64,000 nt of DNA, from assembly GCF_032854445.1 (NCBI RefSeq), contig NC_088306.1, positions 28,491,764 through 28,555,763 on the forward strand, written 5' to 3'. How positions within the stretch are numbered: the stretch's first letter is position 1; every line of letters begins with the position of its first letter. This document shows, piece after piece, positions 11,961-24,798 of this stretch. Under the pieces are notes generated by a model, which saw only the letters and a program-made list of their open reading frames with translations, was not told the origin of the DNA and did no database searches. The stretch comes from Liolophura sinensis (Eukaryota; Mollusca; Polyplacophora; Chitonida; Chitonidae). The position numbers and the translations under genes are program-made.

Positions 11961-14900
11961 ATGGCGTCGAACAGAACTGCTGCAGTTCCCGGTTCTCAAG
12001 TAAATCCCATATTTTTCTTCTTTTTTACTCCTTTGAGAGTGTAAATGTTTGTGATCACATGCTGAGCATCGTCCTGTTATGTCAGTTATTGGTGCATGTT
12101 ACAAAACTAGGTTTCCAGTGTACATTTCATTGAGTAGCTGTTAGAGAAACAACAACATGTGGGCTGTAAGTGGTAGTGGCTCAGCCACGACATCAGGTAT
12201 TTTTCTCGGTCTCTATCCACAAGAGTTGTATTTTAGTCTGGTTCATTGTCTAACACGATCTCTTTTGCGGCAGTCTAGGATAAAACAAAAGACATGACCA
12301 AGAAATCGACTGTGAACTCTTAATTTTGGGTAAGGAAAATTAAACCAGTAAGACGCCCTAATGTAATGTAGCCAAGGATCTCGGCTGTGATCTTTTAATA
12401 TGGGGTTAGGCGTAGATCACAGCCGAGGAGTCATCCAGGTTAAAATAGTGGTATGTAAGAACAGCCTAGCGCGGAGGAACTATGTGCAACAAAAATGAAC
12501 CAATACATGCATTAACAGGGCAAAACTCCAGTGAACTATGTTCACCAAGCCATCCTCTGTTCCTCTGCCAAGGTTTTCCGCATTCTGTAGCCTTTACGGC
12601 TAAGATAATTCACAGTTATGACTTACGCTTACATGACGTGTTGACATTCTGACCTACTAAACCATGTTATTTGCTCCCCGCCCATGCGCATCTGTGGTTG
12701 ACCTTTCAGCTGGCTGTTAGTTCTGATAGACAGAAAGCCATGTAACTGAGGAGGTGCGAATTTGACAGAAGGCTATGGCGCAAAATGATGAACCCCACAG
12801 TTTCTGCAAACTGTCACATTAAATTTGCAGTGACAAATGAATTGAATTTGACATCCATTCCATTCAAAATTTGGCACCACAGGCATTGTTGGGCATGTAA
12901 GCCTCGATAGTTTTTTGTTGAAGGATGTGGCGTGTAAGCCAGAAGTCGAGAAACGACATAATGCAGGACAATCCATGTGCCCTGACTGTTGCCATTTGCT
13001 GTTGAAAGTAACAGTGGGCAAGTCGTCAGAAAGTCAATTTCTGGAAAGTATGGAATGTGGGGGATACGTCAAATTGAAAAGAAAAACAACCAGTTCTTTA
13101 CGGCATGTAAAAAGAAAAAAAGAAAGAAAACTTGCATATTATTTTTTATCATCTATCATCACGTGGTAAGGGAGGATATCCACTATTCAGGCGTGTATAA
13201 ATTATAATGGATAAAATCATACCTATATCGTCCAAAATAAATGGTGGGAGGATGAAACAGTAGCTTTTCCCAAACCGAGTGGGAGAAGGCAAAATTCACT
13301 TGTATTGGAAAGTATCGCCGTGTTTGCATCCATCTGTGGTCTTTTCAAAACATCTGGTATGTCACACTTTCAAGAGTAAAAGTCTTGTGAATTACATTTG
13401 CTGATGGTTTGCGATGTTCTGAGCAATTTTTATCTCACTCCATGTGCACCCGTGTTTGACCTTTCCAGGCCACAGCACATCGACTCAGTCATTTTAATAG
13501 CAGTTGCCACCACATACTTCTACTTGACTCTAGAATAAGTTTTCAGAATAACATTGTTGTTCAGCTTTGCAATGTTAGGGTTAAAAAAAACACAATTCTC
13601 TGGTATAGATACTCAAATTTTTGGATAAAAACTGAATTGCTTTTGGAACTATATGCATAGCGATGAGAGGTTGACTTTGATCGCCAACAGCTGCTTCAAT
13701 GACAAGCATAGGCTGGCTGTAATTAAATTAAAATTAAGGTTTGAATACATGCGAACTATGGTGATAAGGGTTAGTGGGTATAAATCAATGTGGGAGTTTG
13801 CTCGTATTTAGTTTGATCAATCTTCGATATGCCTGGAAAGTGAAAGAAAAGTGGATACAACACGTACTCGCTTCCAATGAATGTTGCTTTGATACGTGCT
13901 ATCCCATTGGCCTGTGTGTCTCCTGTGGACCACTGTGTGAGCTTGTAACAAATTATGAAATGTAAACAACAGTGCAATGGCCGTTCGACAGCTGTGCGCA
14001 ATGGTTAATAGTGTTTCCTCACCGGCTTCAGAGGAAGAATCGTGTTGCTTGATTGCGTTAATTGCATTAATGATGGACTCCAGTAATGGTGAATTTATAT
14101 TTTACGTTCAACTGCTTAAAAGTTGACAGATCGCTTTGCCAGCTGATTAAAAGTACTCACTCAGCCGTCAAATGCCAGTGCAAAAACAAGTGAATACTGC
14201 TCACAGTAAGTGCAAATGTCGTTTTCTTACATAGTCATAATCCATCCCCCATCGTTTTAATCTCTGATCCAGATTACAAGGATTAGAGACACTGTAGGAA
14301 ACAACAGGATTATAGCCACCTTTGATAATACCTGTTTGACGTGCTTGAGTAATTTTGGCCATATTATTACTCAGAAAGTCAAACATTTTTAAGATTTTTT
14401 TTCAGTATTCCATTCAGTAATTATGCAAAAAATAATTCCTGCAAACCCATTTTTGAAGTAAATCTAGGAAAATAAAAATACTTTACAGTATATACGTCTG
14501 ATCAGTGTTGACGTTGTCATTTGTAAACCTATATGGGCCCTACATGTCTATTTTTCATGTAATATTTGTTAGTTCCTTTTTTCCTTCTAATATTTATAAC
14601 AATCAACAACTGAGCATGCGTGGTTTATTTCATTATATACCTCTGAGCGGGATAAGCCTTATCTCGCCTTATCTTGCACTTGTTTACTTTTAGTATAATG
14701 TTTATCAATTCCTCTTTTTCGTTCAGTATAACAACCAACAACTGAACATCAACCACCGTGGTTTATGTCTGTTTTATTATACAGTGTGTATCTCTGATCA
14801 GGATAATGTACTTGTGAAAGTTTATGTATGTTCCAACAATAAAATCATGATCAGAAATGAACCTCAAATAAAGTTAAACTTTCTCTCTCTCTCATACATA

Positions 14901-17900
14901 TACCGGTACCTCATGTATACTTTCACCGATCGTTAAAAGCAGAATTAAACTGAATACCTGGTTATAGTCAGCATTTAAAATATAAATAAACTCAATCTGT
15001 ACCAGAAAAAAACTCAATTTTGAGTTTGCGGTTATAAAAATTTGGACTTCTATGAATCCCAGAAGGTTGTGACATATTTTTGGATCTTGTGAGTTTCTCA
15101 ACATAATTGACGTGCCAAGGGTTCAACTGGGCTCCAAACTAACCATAATTCCGAATTCGACTAGTACTGATAAAGGTCAATGTCATTGGTGGGAAATGTG
15201 CATAAAAGTCCTTGCTTACGGACAGACCATGTGTGTGGATATTAAATATGACGTATGCAGAGGGCTCTGCCGATGGAGTGGCTGAATAAAGATGCAATGT
15301 GATTATCAGGTGCAAAAATCGTCTAGGCTAAAGATGGTAGTGGTCTTCGCTTATCAGTAAATATAAACCACCCTTAGATCTTTGGGCTGATGGAATAATA
15401 AAAAAAAGGAGCATGAAATTTTTCATGAAAAAGAGGGGAAAATGCTGGCTTGTTGGTGAGATTTCCCTCAGCTGTAAGTGCTCGAATATAATGTACTTAT
15501 CACACAAAAAATATGTTTGTTTGGGGGACACATTCATGGAAAGTTTTTTACATCATAACTCTTGTTGATGCACCTTTTGAATTTGAATCCTCTAGTCCTC
15601 AATTAAGCCTAATGTAGCATGTGCTGAGAGGTCGAATTGCATGAAGACCTTACTTTTTGTCGTACGACAAACTGAAGAGCCAAGCAAGCTAAACTAGCAG
15701 GTCCCACATATTTCTGTTTTCTGAACTAAACTGTCAAGATGGCATGTGTCCGTTAAAATGTGTTGTCATAAAATCGTATTGAAAACATGACATGGTCACA
15801 AGATAGTTTCTGACTTTCTCTGTTTTTATGTTAACTTAACTTTAGTCCCATTTGTCAATCTGCTGTCACATTCTAAGATCTTGATACCATTACTAGCCCG
15901 GTACAAAACTTTACACATGTACACTACTGCTGACACCTATTCACATGGTACAACTGATTGTACAGCAGTCGCATGCCACAAGTGTTAGTTTGGGGTTTTT
16001 GAAAAGCTCAGTTCGCAAGATGGTGATTTTTCAGCTTGAATAGCAACATTCATGCACATGTAAACTTTGCTGGGGCATATCTAGGAAAAATTGATAAAAT
16101 GCAACTCAAAATGATGTTTTCTGAGAGCCTGTAAGTCATTAATATTTGTATGAAAAGTTGATGTTTTATTTGTAAACCATCATATGTTTCTTCACTTCAC
16201 TTGTTAGTTGAAATACAGCTTGATTAGTTTGGGAGCTACATGTACCACATTGGCCTAATGTTAGTATTATGACAGTCATATCTGTGACACTGACGAAGAT
16301 GACTTGCCGGATCCATTCAGTGTAAAAGGTTCAAGCGTTTCGACATTAATTCAGATAACGTTTCTAAGCATCAAGTTTGCGTTCTTATATGCGATGTAGG
16401 TGGTATAACAAGATGTATATGTAGTATAAAAAGTCTTTATCTAGCCTGTGGCTCATAGATTCTGACAACACTGGACTCTCCAAGTGTATCAAAACCGACT
16501 AAAGGAAAAAAAATAGAAATGAAAGCAACATAAATCTGCAGCAAACAAAAAAGCCGGACTTTGACTCAAAATATGACTGAAAAAGACTGAAAAATCTACC
16601 ATGTATTTGTGTGTTTGTAAAAATAAATATATATATATGAATCTTTTCAGAAGCCTGATGATGAGAACGATACTCCAATTAAGGTTGATAAGTGGGATGG
16701 TTCAGCGCTTAAAAACGCCCTAGATGATGGGGCTAAAAAGGTAATGTATGCAGTGTCTTATGCTGTGGTCTTAGTGCTCTGTTGCCTTTGCATTATCTCC
16801 CTGTGAAGGTGGAGTTGAATTCCTGTAAGAATATGTGAAGCCAGGCTATACTGATGATTATTACACACCATTTTCAAGCTGTGAAATGGCTGAAGATATT
16901 GGGTTTGTTCAGTCACATGCCGTATTTGCAGAGAATGGAAGAAAAATTCATAAGTGTAGATATTATAATCAGCATCAAGTTTCTTAGGCTGAATTACGTC
17001 AATTGCGAAATAAATAAACTGAGATGCAGTGATGTTGCAGGCCACTTATTAGAAGTCACTAGTCCAGACTTACTCAGACTGCTGTTTTTACCATATAATT
17101 CAGTGTTTAGAATTAGAGAAGAAGGCCAGAAATCAAAAGTAGGCGACTATTGGAAGGAGTTATGTTACAATTACTGTAGGTTTAATGAGTTTAAAGAGTG
17201 TTCCAGTTAGACAGTGATGGGGGCAGCTGTAGACAGCTGTCTGCAGCCTGCTACTTACCCGTTTTGAACACAGATGCGCCATGTTTAATAAAAAGACTTT
17301 GTTAAGTACGGCATTAAACCCAAGCACTCACTCACTCACCCACTCACTTACCCACTCACTCACATATCACACTGTGGTCGCTCTTCTGGTTTTTCTCTCT
17401 ATGCAGTTAGTCTTATGTTGTATTCATTGACAGAATCTGTGTTTCATTCTGTTGCCAGGTACTGGTAGATAAGAATGGATGCGTGGAGTCTCATAGGCTG
17501 ATGGATGGCCGTCTGTCAATCTGTACCATTGCAGTAGGCTTTGCTCTCTTCGCTCTCATCTGGGATTACACAAAGCCATTCCCAGAGTCTCGTCCTATCC
17601 TCATCGTATGCGTTGTCTCGTATCCTTTCAGCATTTAACTGAGTTCATTAGTTACTTTAGAATTGTTCACTTATTTGATGGCCAATGTTTCCAATCTGTT
17701 ATGTAGACACTTGCACACCATATTGGTGGAAGACAAGTCGCCCTAAGGGGATTGGGGCTGGGCAAATTGTCGCCAGCGCCCCCCAGCTGAAGTGAGATGG
17801 ATGCAGTACATGGAGTAAATTTATTTCACACTAGACGTAGAACTGCTAGCGCAAAAAATAACTCTCTGCACATCAGTGTACTAAGGGTTATTGGGAGAAC

Positions 17901-18971
17901 GGTCATTATGAGGCAAAAAAAAAGGCTTGATAGAAATTAGTGGCAAAACAAATACACTACATCAGCTGTTCGTCTTGTTTTGCTATCACCGGTATTGCCT
18001 GATATCACAGTGACTTTCCGCTGCCTGTTCGTTTCTATAAAAGCACACCCATCGCCATTCATAGCACTGCTGATTGCTGTTGTGTAATGTTGTGTCAAGG
18101 AATAAATCAGATCCCATTTGCTTTGAAACAAATACACACTTATAAGGGCTGATCAATGATTGGCTGAAAATACCCTACCAGAAGCAATCAGAATGCCGTT
18201 GGCTATTCAGAGAGTTAGTTTCTGAACACTTTTATAGTATAGTAATGCAAGGGTTATTGTGAAAGCCTACGGGCAGTATCAGCTGACAGGAACATGCTGG
18301 GGTACAAGAGCACTTGAACTGTATCAGGTTACTACATGTAAGTGTTATCTGCCTTGTTAATGCAAAACTTAAAATCATCGAAGTTAGTAGGAGTTATCTC
18401 CCTTGACTGGTCAGTTATTTTTTGCTTATGGGCATTTTAACATTGTACACTTCGTACAAGGAGAGAGGGATTTTCCTGGTGGCCTTGGAGAAGGACAAGG
18501 CAGGGATCGACCCCGACAATATATGGACCCTGTCCTCCTACCTCAAGAGGTAAGTGTCAAGAATTATTTTGGAAGAACTCAAAAAGATTATTTTTTTTTT
18601 ATTTTGGCTTAAGAAAGAGATTTAACACTGTGAGAAAAGGAAAAAGCCCAATAAAACCATCAGAGTGTAGCCGGTTATTGGAGGATCTGTCCGATTTATG
18701 CCCCCAATAAACATTTGTCGTGATGGCCTGAATAAATTCCAGGCACGCAAAAGAAACAGACAAAACAATTTTCTTTCATTGCAGATACGATGACATCTAT
18801 AATCTGAACATGGTTTTCACTGATGGCAAGACACAACAGAAGCGAGAAACTAACATGGCGAGATCGGTGGCCAGTTTCTTTGATGAGGAAGGAAAGCTGT
18901 GTCTGGAGATGTTTGAGCCTGAAATAAGGAAGTTACAGTCAAGTTTGTTGTCTGACAAAAAGGACAATTAA
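11961..18971 (+). CDS. SPCS2: Signal peptidase complex subunit 2
   Basis: SPCS2 is a non-catalytic membrane subunit of the ER signal peptidase, which removes signal peptides from secretory proteins. Exons: 11961-11999, 16651-16740, 17459-17619, 18415-18549, 18785-18971, giving 203 aa and stop TAA; human is 226 aa. Conserved blocks are [19 protein letters not shown], then [22 protein letters not shown] (TM1), [26 protein letters not shown] (TM2), and a cytosolic C-terminal part with [25 protein letters not shown] and FEPEIRKL. The N-terminus is shorter than in vertebrates. All phases agree. Intron 3 has a U12-type donor. Intron 1 is 4.65 kb. Identification is by clear remembered similarity. 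Confidence 0.96.
12380..12427. repeat. Perfect 14-bp inverted repeat
   Basis: CTCGGCTGTGATCT at 12380-12393 is the exact reverse complement of 12414-12427, around a 20-nt loop. It would form a hairpin in SPCS2 pre-mRNA. The similar sequence ATCGACTGTGAACTCTTAAT at about 12305 suggests a local duplication. Confidence 0.75.
14205..14475 (-). repeat. Unnamed dispersed element, copy 2
   Basis: This is the inverted, diverged copy of 45-300. On the minus strand one frame contains [16 protein letters not shown], matching ITDARHTGIIKGGFNP in copy 1. The frame is open for 61 codons, but too little is present to assign a protein family. Confidence 0.55.
17620..18414 (+). other. U12-type intron in SPCS2
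   Basis: Exon 3 ends GTTGTCTC and the intron begins GTATCCTTT, the U12 (minor spliceosome) donor consensus RTATCCTTT. Near the 3' end TCCCTTGACT resembles the U12 branch consensus TCCTTRAC, followed closely by GGTCAG. Joining TC|T TAT gives [11 protein letters not shown], which matches the family exactly, so the boundary is fixed by protein similarity. No in-frame U2-type donor is available there. The branch-to-acceptor distance, about 8 nt, is shorter than usual. 17700-17800 holds a SINE fragment of the CCATATTGGTGGAAGACAAG type. Confidence 0.85.
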
Positions 18972-19141
18972 AGTCTGGAAAGTACCCAAAATGACTTTAA
19001 CAGAGACATCTGCAGATTTGAAAGGAAGCCTTATACTCTAATACTTGAATGTTTTATATAAAAATACTTTTATTGTATATGTGTGTATCATCATCTAGAT
19101 GTGTAAATGAATGTGTTGAGTATGTCTTAAAACGACAATCA

Positions 19142-19147
19142 AATAAA
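19142..19147 (+). terminator. SPCS2 polyadenylation signal
   Basis: AATAAA lies 171 nt downstream of the SPCS2 stop, in AATCAAATAAACGAG. Position and context fit the poly(A) signal of a short 3' UTR. Confidence 0.65.
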
Positions 19148-20624
19148 CGAGTAATCGAGTGGTAAGTATGGGTGGAGGAATATCATTAAAGGTGGAATAA
19201 TGTGGCTTTTTAAAAGTTCAGTGTACGCCATATTTCTCCTAAAACTCTTGTTTGACATGTTGTTCAGAAGGTTGTCAGCCAGTAACCATGGGTTAAATCA
19301 CCTGACATTAGGTTCAACTTTAGTCTGGCCTTAACTTTGTGTTGTTCAAAGCAGCGTTAGATTTAATACAAGGCTAAGTGTACCTAACCCTGGGTTAACT
19401 TTTATTTGTCAGTTAAAATGTCAATGTCAAGCTTGATAAAACGGGTATTTTTGAACACCCATATTGTCCAAGCTATACAATGTGAATCAAGATCATCTGA
19501 CGCGTGTAACACTGGTTTAATAGTATGAAACTGGAAAATGTGGGTCTTACCACTTTTTCCAAAGGAGCGTTTGATAGGTGTTGGACACCTTGTTACAGGT
19601 TTGCGACCTCAGTTTATGCAACAGTTTTACTCGAATATTGAAGACTAGGGCAGAGGGATTAAAAACATAGCAACGGTGAGATTGGAATAGTTGCTGATTG
19701 GTCACATGAATGGAAGCACATTTAACTTACAATGACATTTGAGGTACCAGGTCTCGTAGCACACCAAGAATGCAATACCTCTGCAATTCAATCACTGCCA
19801 AACAGTGGTACTGTGCTCTGCATTCATTCCTACTTCGGGATCATCACCAAAGTTTAATGCACTGGTCGTGTGCATATGGTCAATGTTTTATCCAATTCCT
19901 GCGCGGGCTTTTCGGACCGCTTTGGTGGCTTAACGGTTTGATTGTTCGCCTCAAAGTCGAGAGACTTTATATATCAAAGACTTTAAAAATGGTACTTGTT
20001 GCTGCTTGGCTTGACGCACAGCACTGAGGGTAAGAAAACCGGATTGAATAGCTCAGTGTCAGAGTAATGTGACTGCGTGGTGGTGTCATGCCTGGTGTCT
20101 TCAGCATGACACTTCAGTGGTCGGAGCACTTTGGTGGAATGGGCTGTCCCTGCCAGAAGAGGACACAGCGTATTTACACACACCCATTGACTCCTGGTCG
20201 TCTTACGACTGGAAAATTGTTGAAAAGTATCAGCATACATGCATATATATATAAACTTTTCCGTAAGGTGACCGACAATGACAAGACGGAAACACAAATA
20301 TAACATAGCCTACTTTGGCAGAGGTAATAGTACAGTTCTACAGGGGGTGTGGATCGGAGTAAAGCAATGAGATTCTTGCGCTTTGCTTGCTTGCTTGCTT
20401 TACTCATTATTATTATTATTATTATTATATATTTTTATTATTATTATATATATTTTTCTTTTTGGAAGAAGCTTCATATCAGATATTTTATCCAAAAAAG
20501 TTGACCTTCACATGGAAATCCAATTGAAGTTTTACCATTATTTTAGATTAGGACCGAAAACCTGTCCCAGAATATCAGCATGGTTTGTACATGTTATGAC
20601 GTTCAAAGATCGCTAAGAGTGTTC

Positions 20625-20810
20625 CTCAGATATACAGGTGGCCGAGGTGTTTGCCGTGCCATCACCGCACAATCACCCAGGAACGTCTCACCAAATTGAC
20701 CAATGCTGTCGCTGCGGGTGATCATGGGTTTCCTCCGGGCTCTGCCTGGTTTCCTTCTACTATAATGCTGGTCGCCGTCACATAAGTGAAATGTTGTTGG
20801 CCCATGTTCC
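20625..20810 (+). mobile_element. Degenerate SINE, family 1
   Basis: The fragment carries GGTTTCCT...CTATAATGCTGGTCGCCGTC and ATAAGTGAAAT, the plus-strand version of the element at 6316-6590. It has many substitutions and no complete 3' end. Confidence 0.6.
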
Positions 20811-21007
20811 ATAGAGTGGATGAATTTCTACATTTACTTTTGGCGGAGATTTACGCTGTTGGGAGTGGTTTCTGCAATTATATGCCATGTTTGATTGGCG
20901 TTCATGGGCTGGTGCCAAGAGTAAACTATCACCCTTCTCAAGATACCTGACGAATATCCTGACGAAACGCCGACGCGGAATCCGTCAGTCGAGACAGATC
21001 TGGTTTC

Positions 21008-21246
21008 TCTATTTCATTTTGTGTTTTATGCCGTACTCAAGAATACATGTATTTCACTGAGGACGGCTGCCATTATAGCTCGGGGGAAACCCAAGACCAT
21101 GTGCCGTTTGCTGAAAGACTTTCCACACATACAACAAGAGAGGAAGCCAGCGTGAGCTTGACTTGAACACCTAGCGACGGCATTGGTGAAAGGCTCCAGA
21201 GTCATTCTGCTGCGCTTGCATTCTTACCACTAGGCCACGGAGGCCC
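21008..21246 (-). mobile_element. SINE, family 1, near full length
   Basis: Minus-strand copy running from the tRNA-like head (GGGGCCTCCGTGGCCTAGTG) to the 3' GAGTACGGCATAAAACAC. It is diverged from the 6316-6590 copy and lacks part of the central GC-rich block. Confidence 0.75.
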
Positions 21247-22044
21247 CAACCAGATTTGAGCCCAAAACTTTAATGGCCAGGGGCAGTATATGGCCTGAAT
21301 AAATGCTATAGGTGAATCACCGTCACCGTCTGCATGTCATTTTACCATCGGAACTCGTTGTTAGTACCAGAAATTGTCAAAAAAGCAGAATCATCACGAA
21401 ATCAAGCCACAAACACCCATTTCCAAAACGACCGGTGACACGCAATAAGGTACCATTGACGAAGTCCGGTAACTTGAGAATAAAGTAGGATGATAGTGCG
21501 AGGAAGGTAAGGTGGCAGTAGACCTATTATTTGTTGTATGTGTGTAATTAGTAGCTGGAGAGACCTGTTAGGTCGGGTTCCCTTGCGACATGCAGATGTT
21601 TGTCGTGGATCATATTCCGATATTCGCCTAATGTAGCCTATAATTAAAGCTTTAATTACCACGTGTCGTGAACACGTTGGCATAGCAACTGAATATTATG
21701 TACAAAATTCTGACGATCAGTGTCTTACTAAGTTAACATGTGACTTATACTCAGCTCCGTAAATTCAATCGCATTCACTATCAAAGTCACAGCAAGCTCT
21801 ACACACTGATATGCTTGAAGTCCTGTAGGTTATTGAAAGGAAAAGGGAGTTTTTCTGATTGAGCTTTTTCTGATTTATTATTGTAAACGTCACCAAGAAC
21901 TTACATGTATTCCCTCGGGTGCCATGTTAGATAGATTACATTATGTATTTATGGAAGAGCGAGTTTATTCTTGACCCGGTTTCTGACTAACATTTTTGAA
22001 ATTGATGACACGTTTTAGTATGATATATCTATAACCATTGTAAA

Positions 22045-23220
22045 TGGAATTTACTTTATCTCTTGTAGCTCCATGATCTCATGAGAGTATGGCTGTACTT
22101 TGTCTCTTCTAGCTGTATGATCTCATGGGAGTGTGGCTTTACTTGGTCTCTTGTAGCTGTATGATCTCCTGGGAGTGTGGCTTTACTTGGTCTCTTGTAG
22201 CTGTATGATCTCATGGGAGTGTGGCTTTACTTGGTCTCTTGTAGCTGTATGATCTCATGGGAGTGTGGCTTTACTTGGTCTCTTGTAGCTGTATGATCTC
22301 ATGGGAGTGTGGCTTTACTTGGTCTCTTGTAGCAGTATGATCTCATGGGAGTGTGGCTTTACTTGGTCTCTTGTAGCTGTATGATCTCATGGGAGTGTGG
22401 CTTTACTTGGTCTCTTGTAGCAGTATGATCTCATGGTAGTGTGGCTTTACTTGGTCTCTTGAGGCTGTATGATCTTGGAGTGTGGCTTTACTTGGTCTCT
22501 TGTAGCTGCATGATCTCCTGGGAGTGTGGCTTTACTTTGTCTCTTGTAGCTGTATGATCTCATAGGAGTGTGGCTTTACTTGGTCTCTTGAGGCTGTATG
22601 ATCTCATGGGAGTGTGGCTTTACTTGGTCTCTTGAGGCTGTATGATCTCATGGGAGTGTGGCTTTACTTGGTCTCTTGTAGCAGTATGATCTCATGGGAG
22701 TGTGGCTTTACTTGGTCTCTTGAGGCTGTATGATCTTGGAGTGTGGCTTTACTTGGTCTCTTGTGGCTGCATGATCTCATGAGAGTATGACTGTACTTTG
22801 TCTCTTGTAGCTGTATGATCTCATGGGAGTGTGGCTTTACTTTGTCTCTTGTAGCTGTATGATCTCATGGGAGTGTGGCTTTACTTGGTCTCTTGTAGCT
22901 GTATGATCTCATGGGAGTGTGGCTTTACTTGGTCTCTTGAGGCTGTATGATCTTGGAGTGTGGCTTTACTTGGTCTCTTGTGGCTGCATGATCTCATGAG
23001 AGTATGACTGTACTTTGTCTCTTGTAGCTGTATGATCTCATGGGAGCGTGGCTTTACTTTGTCTCTTGTAGCAGTATGATCTCATGGGAGTGTGGCTTTA
23101 CTTTGTCTCTTGTAGCAGTATGATCTCCTGGGAGTATGGCTTTACTTGGTCTCCTGTAGCTTTATGATCTCATAGGAGTGTGGTTTACTTTGTCGCTCGA
23201 AGCTATATGATCTCATGGGG
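22045..23220. repeat. 44-bp minisatellite, about 26 copies
   Basis: The unit is near CTTTACTTGGTCTCTTGTAG followed by CTGTATGATCTCATGGGAGT and GTGG. Variants such as a 40-bp unit with GATCTTGGAG recur. A five-unit block is duplicated with a 216-bp offset (compare 22731 and 22947), so a higher-order repeat overlays the basic one. The edges are more diverged than the centre, as expected from unequal exchange. Confidence 0.92.
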
Positions 23221-24798
23221 GCGGGGGGGATATGTTTGTGTGTTTTTTGTTGTTTTGTATATTTTCACCAGCTCACATTTTTAATCAAGTGTGTGGAAAT
23301 TCAACTTCAACGAAAACTAAGCACTGTCACAAAGTTTTGAATTTTGTGTTAAAAATGGCTCTTTTGAATCTTGCTATTAGAATCCTGTTTTATGCATAGG
23401 CCTACTTTCCATCAACGCTCGGAATTTTTCGAAATTTTTCTGGCGTCACACCAGGATTAAATCAGGGTTTCTACTAAAGCCACTTTTACCCCTTTCAGTG
23501 AAGAGTGAAAGGTTTATAAACTCGCATGTTAGAACATGTCATGCACTACAGATACAGGAATAAGAGGCCACGCTTGATCTCGACCTGCAGGTTTCTCTAC
23601 CAGACCTGTGCATGCACACTGATGCCTCAGTCGATGTGCCCACTTCTAACTGGTTCACTCAGCGTTTCCAATGCATATTTCCCTGTTGAAACCATTTTAA
23701 CAAAAATAAATCGAACAGTGTTTTACGGTAGGCCTGTTTGACTTATGCCTACTAATATCATTCTTTGCCTTTAAAACAGGCTACCAGTTAAATTAAACGG
23801 ATAAATCGGCTTACATACATACTCCATCACTTAAACATGGAGATTTAGAGAATTATGACATGTGAACCTCGAAGGCCTACATTGTAAATCCCGGTACAGT
23901 TCCGTTTAACTGGCTGGTGAGTTGCAGACGACATAAAACCGCAACATCACGTGACTATGAACACGAGACCTCGTCACCACCGCGGGCGTCAGGCCGGTAG
24001 TAGTCGATGTTTACGCATTAAACCTATCAGGTGGCGTGAGTATGACAAAAAGATGTTTAAAAGTGTTATGTACAGGTGATATTGTGTAGAATATACACCC
24101 TGTCATGAAGCAGCGCTTCACATGTCTGTTGAGTAACTTCACACCAGCTGCACGTTGTGGCTCATTATCGGAGGAAAAGTTTCCCAGCCGACAAGTTATA
24201 TTGATGCGGTCCTAGTTAAATTGCGCTCGTAATTACGGCCGATACACTTGTATGAGGTGATAACGAACTGATGGAGACGGTGAGAAATTGGACATACGCA
24301 TGTACATTATATGCAAACCTTTACAGACACGGACCTGAAGTATAAAACCATGGATAATTAAGCCCTGTTGTTATTTAGGTTACTCGAAGTCCTCCTGAAT
24401 GGCAGAGCGCGTGTAACAGATGTTGCTACAGGCCTGTATATTTGATTGAACAAGCCCAAAAAGGAACCATACCTTTGAAAGCACGGCTTCAAATGAAAGT
24501 ACCGTCTGCAGATATATTTTCGACAGTTTGCGAACAAGTAATATTCCTAAAGATTCCGGTTGCACCGATTCATACAATTTCTTCCAGGGTTTGTGTCCTG
24601 GAAATCACAGCGGCACGTATACGTCTACTGCCAAAAACTTCATAGGGTATTCGGCTTATGCAGACCTTTATTTATATGTATTAAGGTCTTGCAAAATTTC
24701 ATAGGGTACTCAAAGAGTCCCACAATTGACTAGTACAGATTTGTGTTTATATACAGTATTAAGGCCCGTTGCATTAAGCAGATTCGAACTGCGACCTG
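23221..24798. other. Upstream region of GPCR gene
   Basis: No coding exon is seen. 23219-23229 is a short G-run. The ORFs at 23526-23741 and 24380-24645 have no recognisable similarity. An in-frame TAA at 24775 precedes the GPCR start, so the coding region does not extend further within this exon. Confidence 0.5.

Larger units (their letters stand above)
12000..16650. other. SPCS2 intron 1
   Basis: A 4.65-kb intron from donor CAA|gtaaat to acceptor cttttcag|AAG. It holds a perfect 14-bp hairpin (12380-12427) and the second copy of the dispersed element (14205-14475). The ORFs at 12773-13207 and 13771-14001 have no splice flanks or recognisable similarity and were not called. Confidence 0.85.
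19150..22044. other. Intergenic region with SINE debris
   Basis: No gene is seen. 19905-19975 has a tRNA-like head in plus orientation (GGTGGCTTAACGG..CAAAGTCGAGAG). 20075-20215 resembles the inverse of the second SINE family (GTCATGCCTGGTGTCTTC). 20625-20810 and 21008-21246 are first-family copies. GCTT and ATT microsatellites lie at 20383-20400 and 20404-20450. Confidence 0.6.

Noticed and set aside
22045-23220. Possible CRISPR array
   Set aside because: Units are contiguous with no unique spacers, and the genome is eukaryotic.
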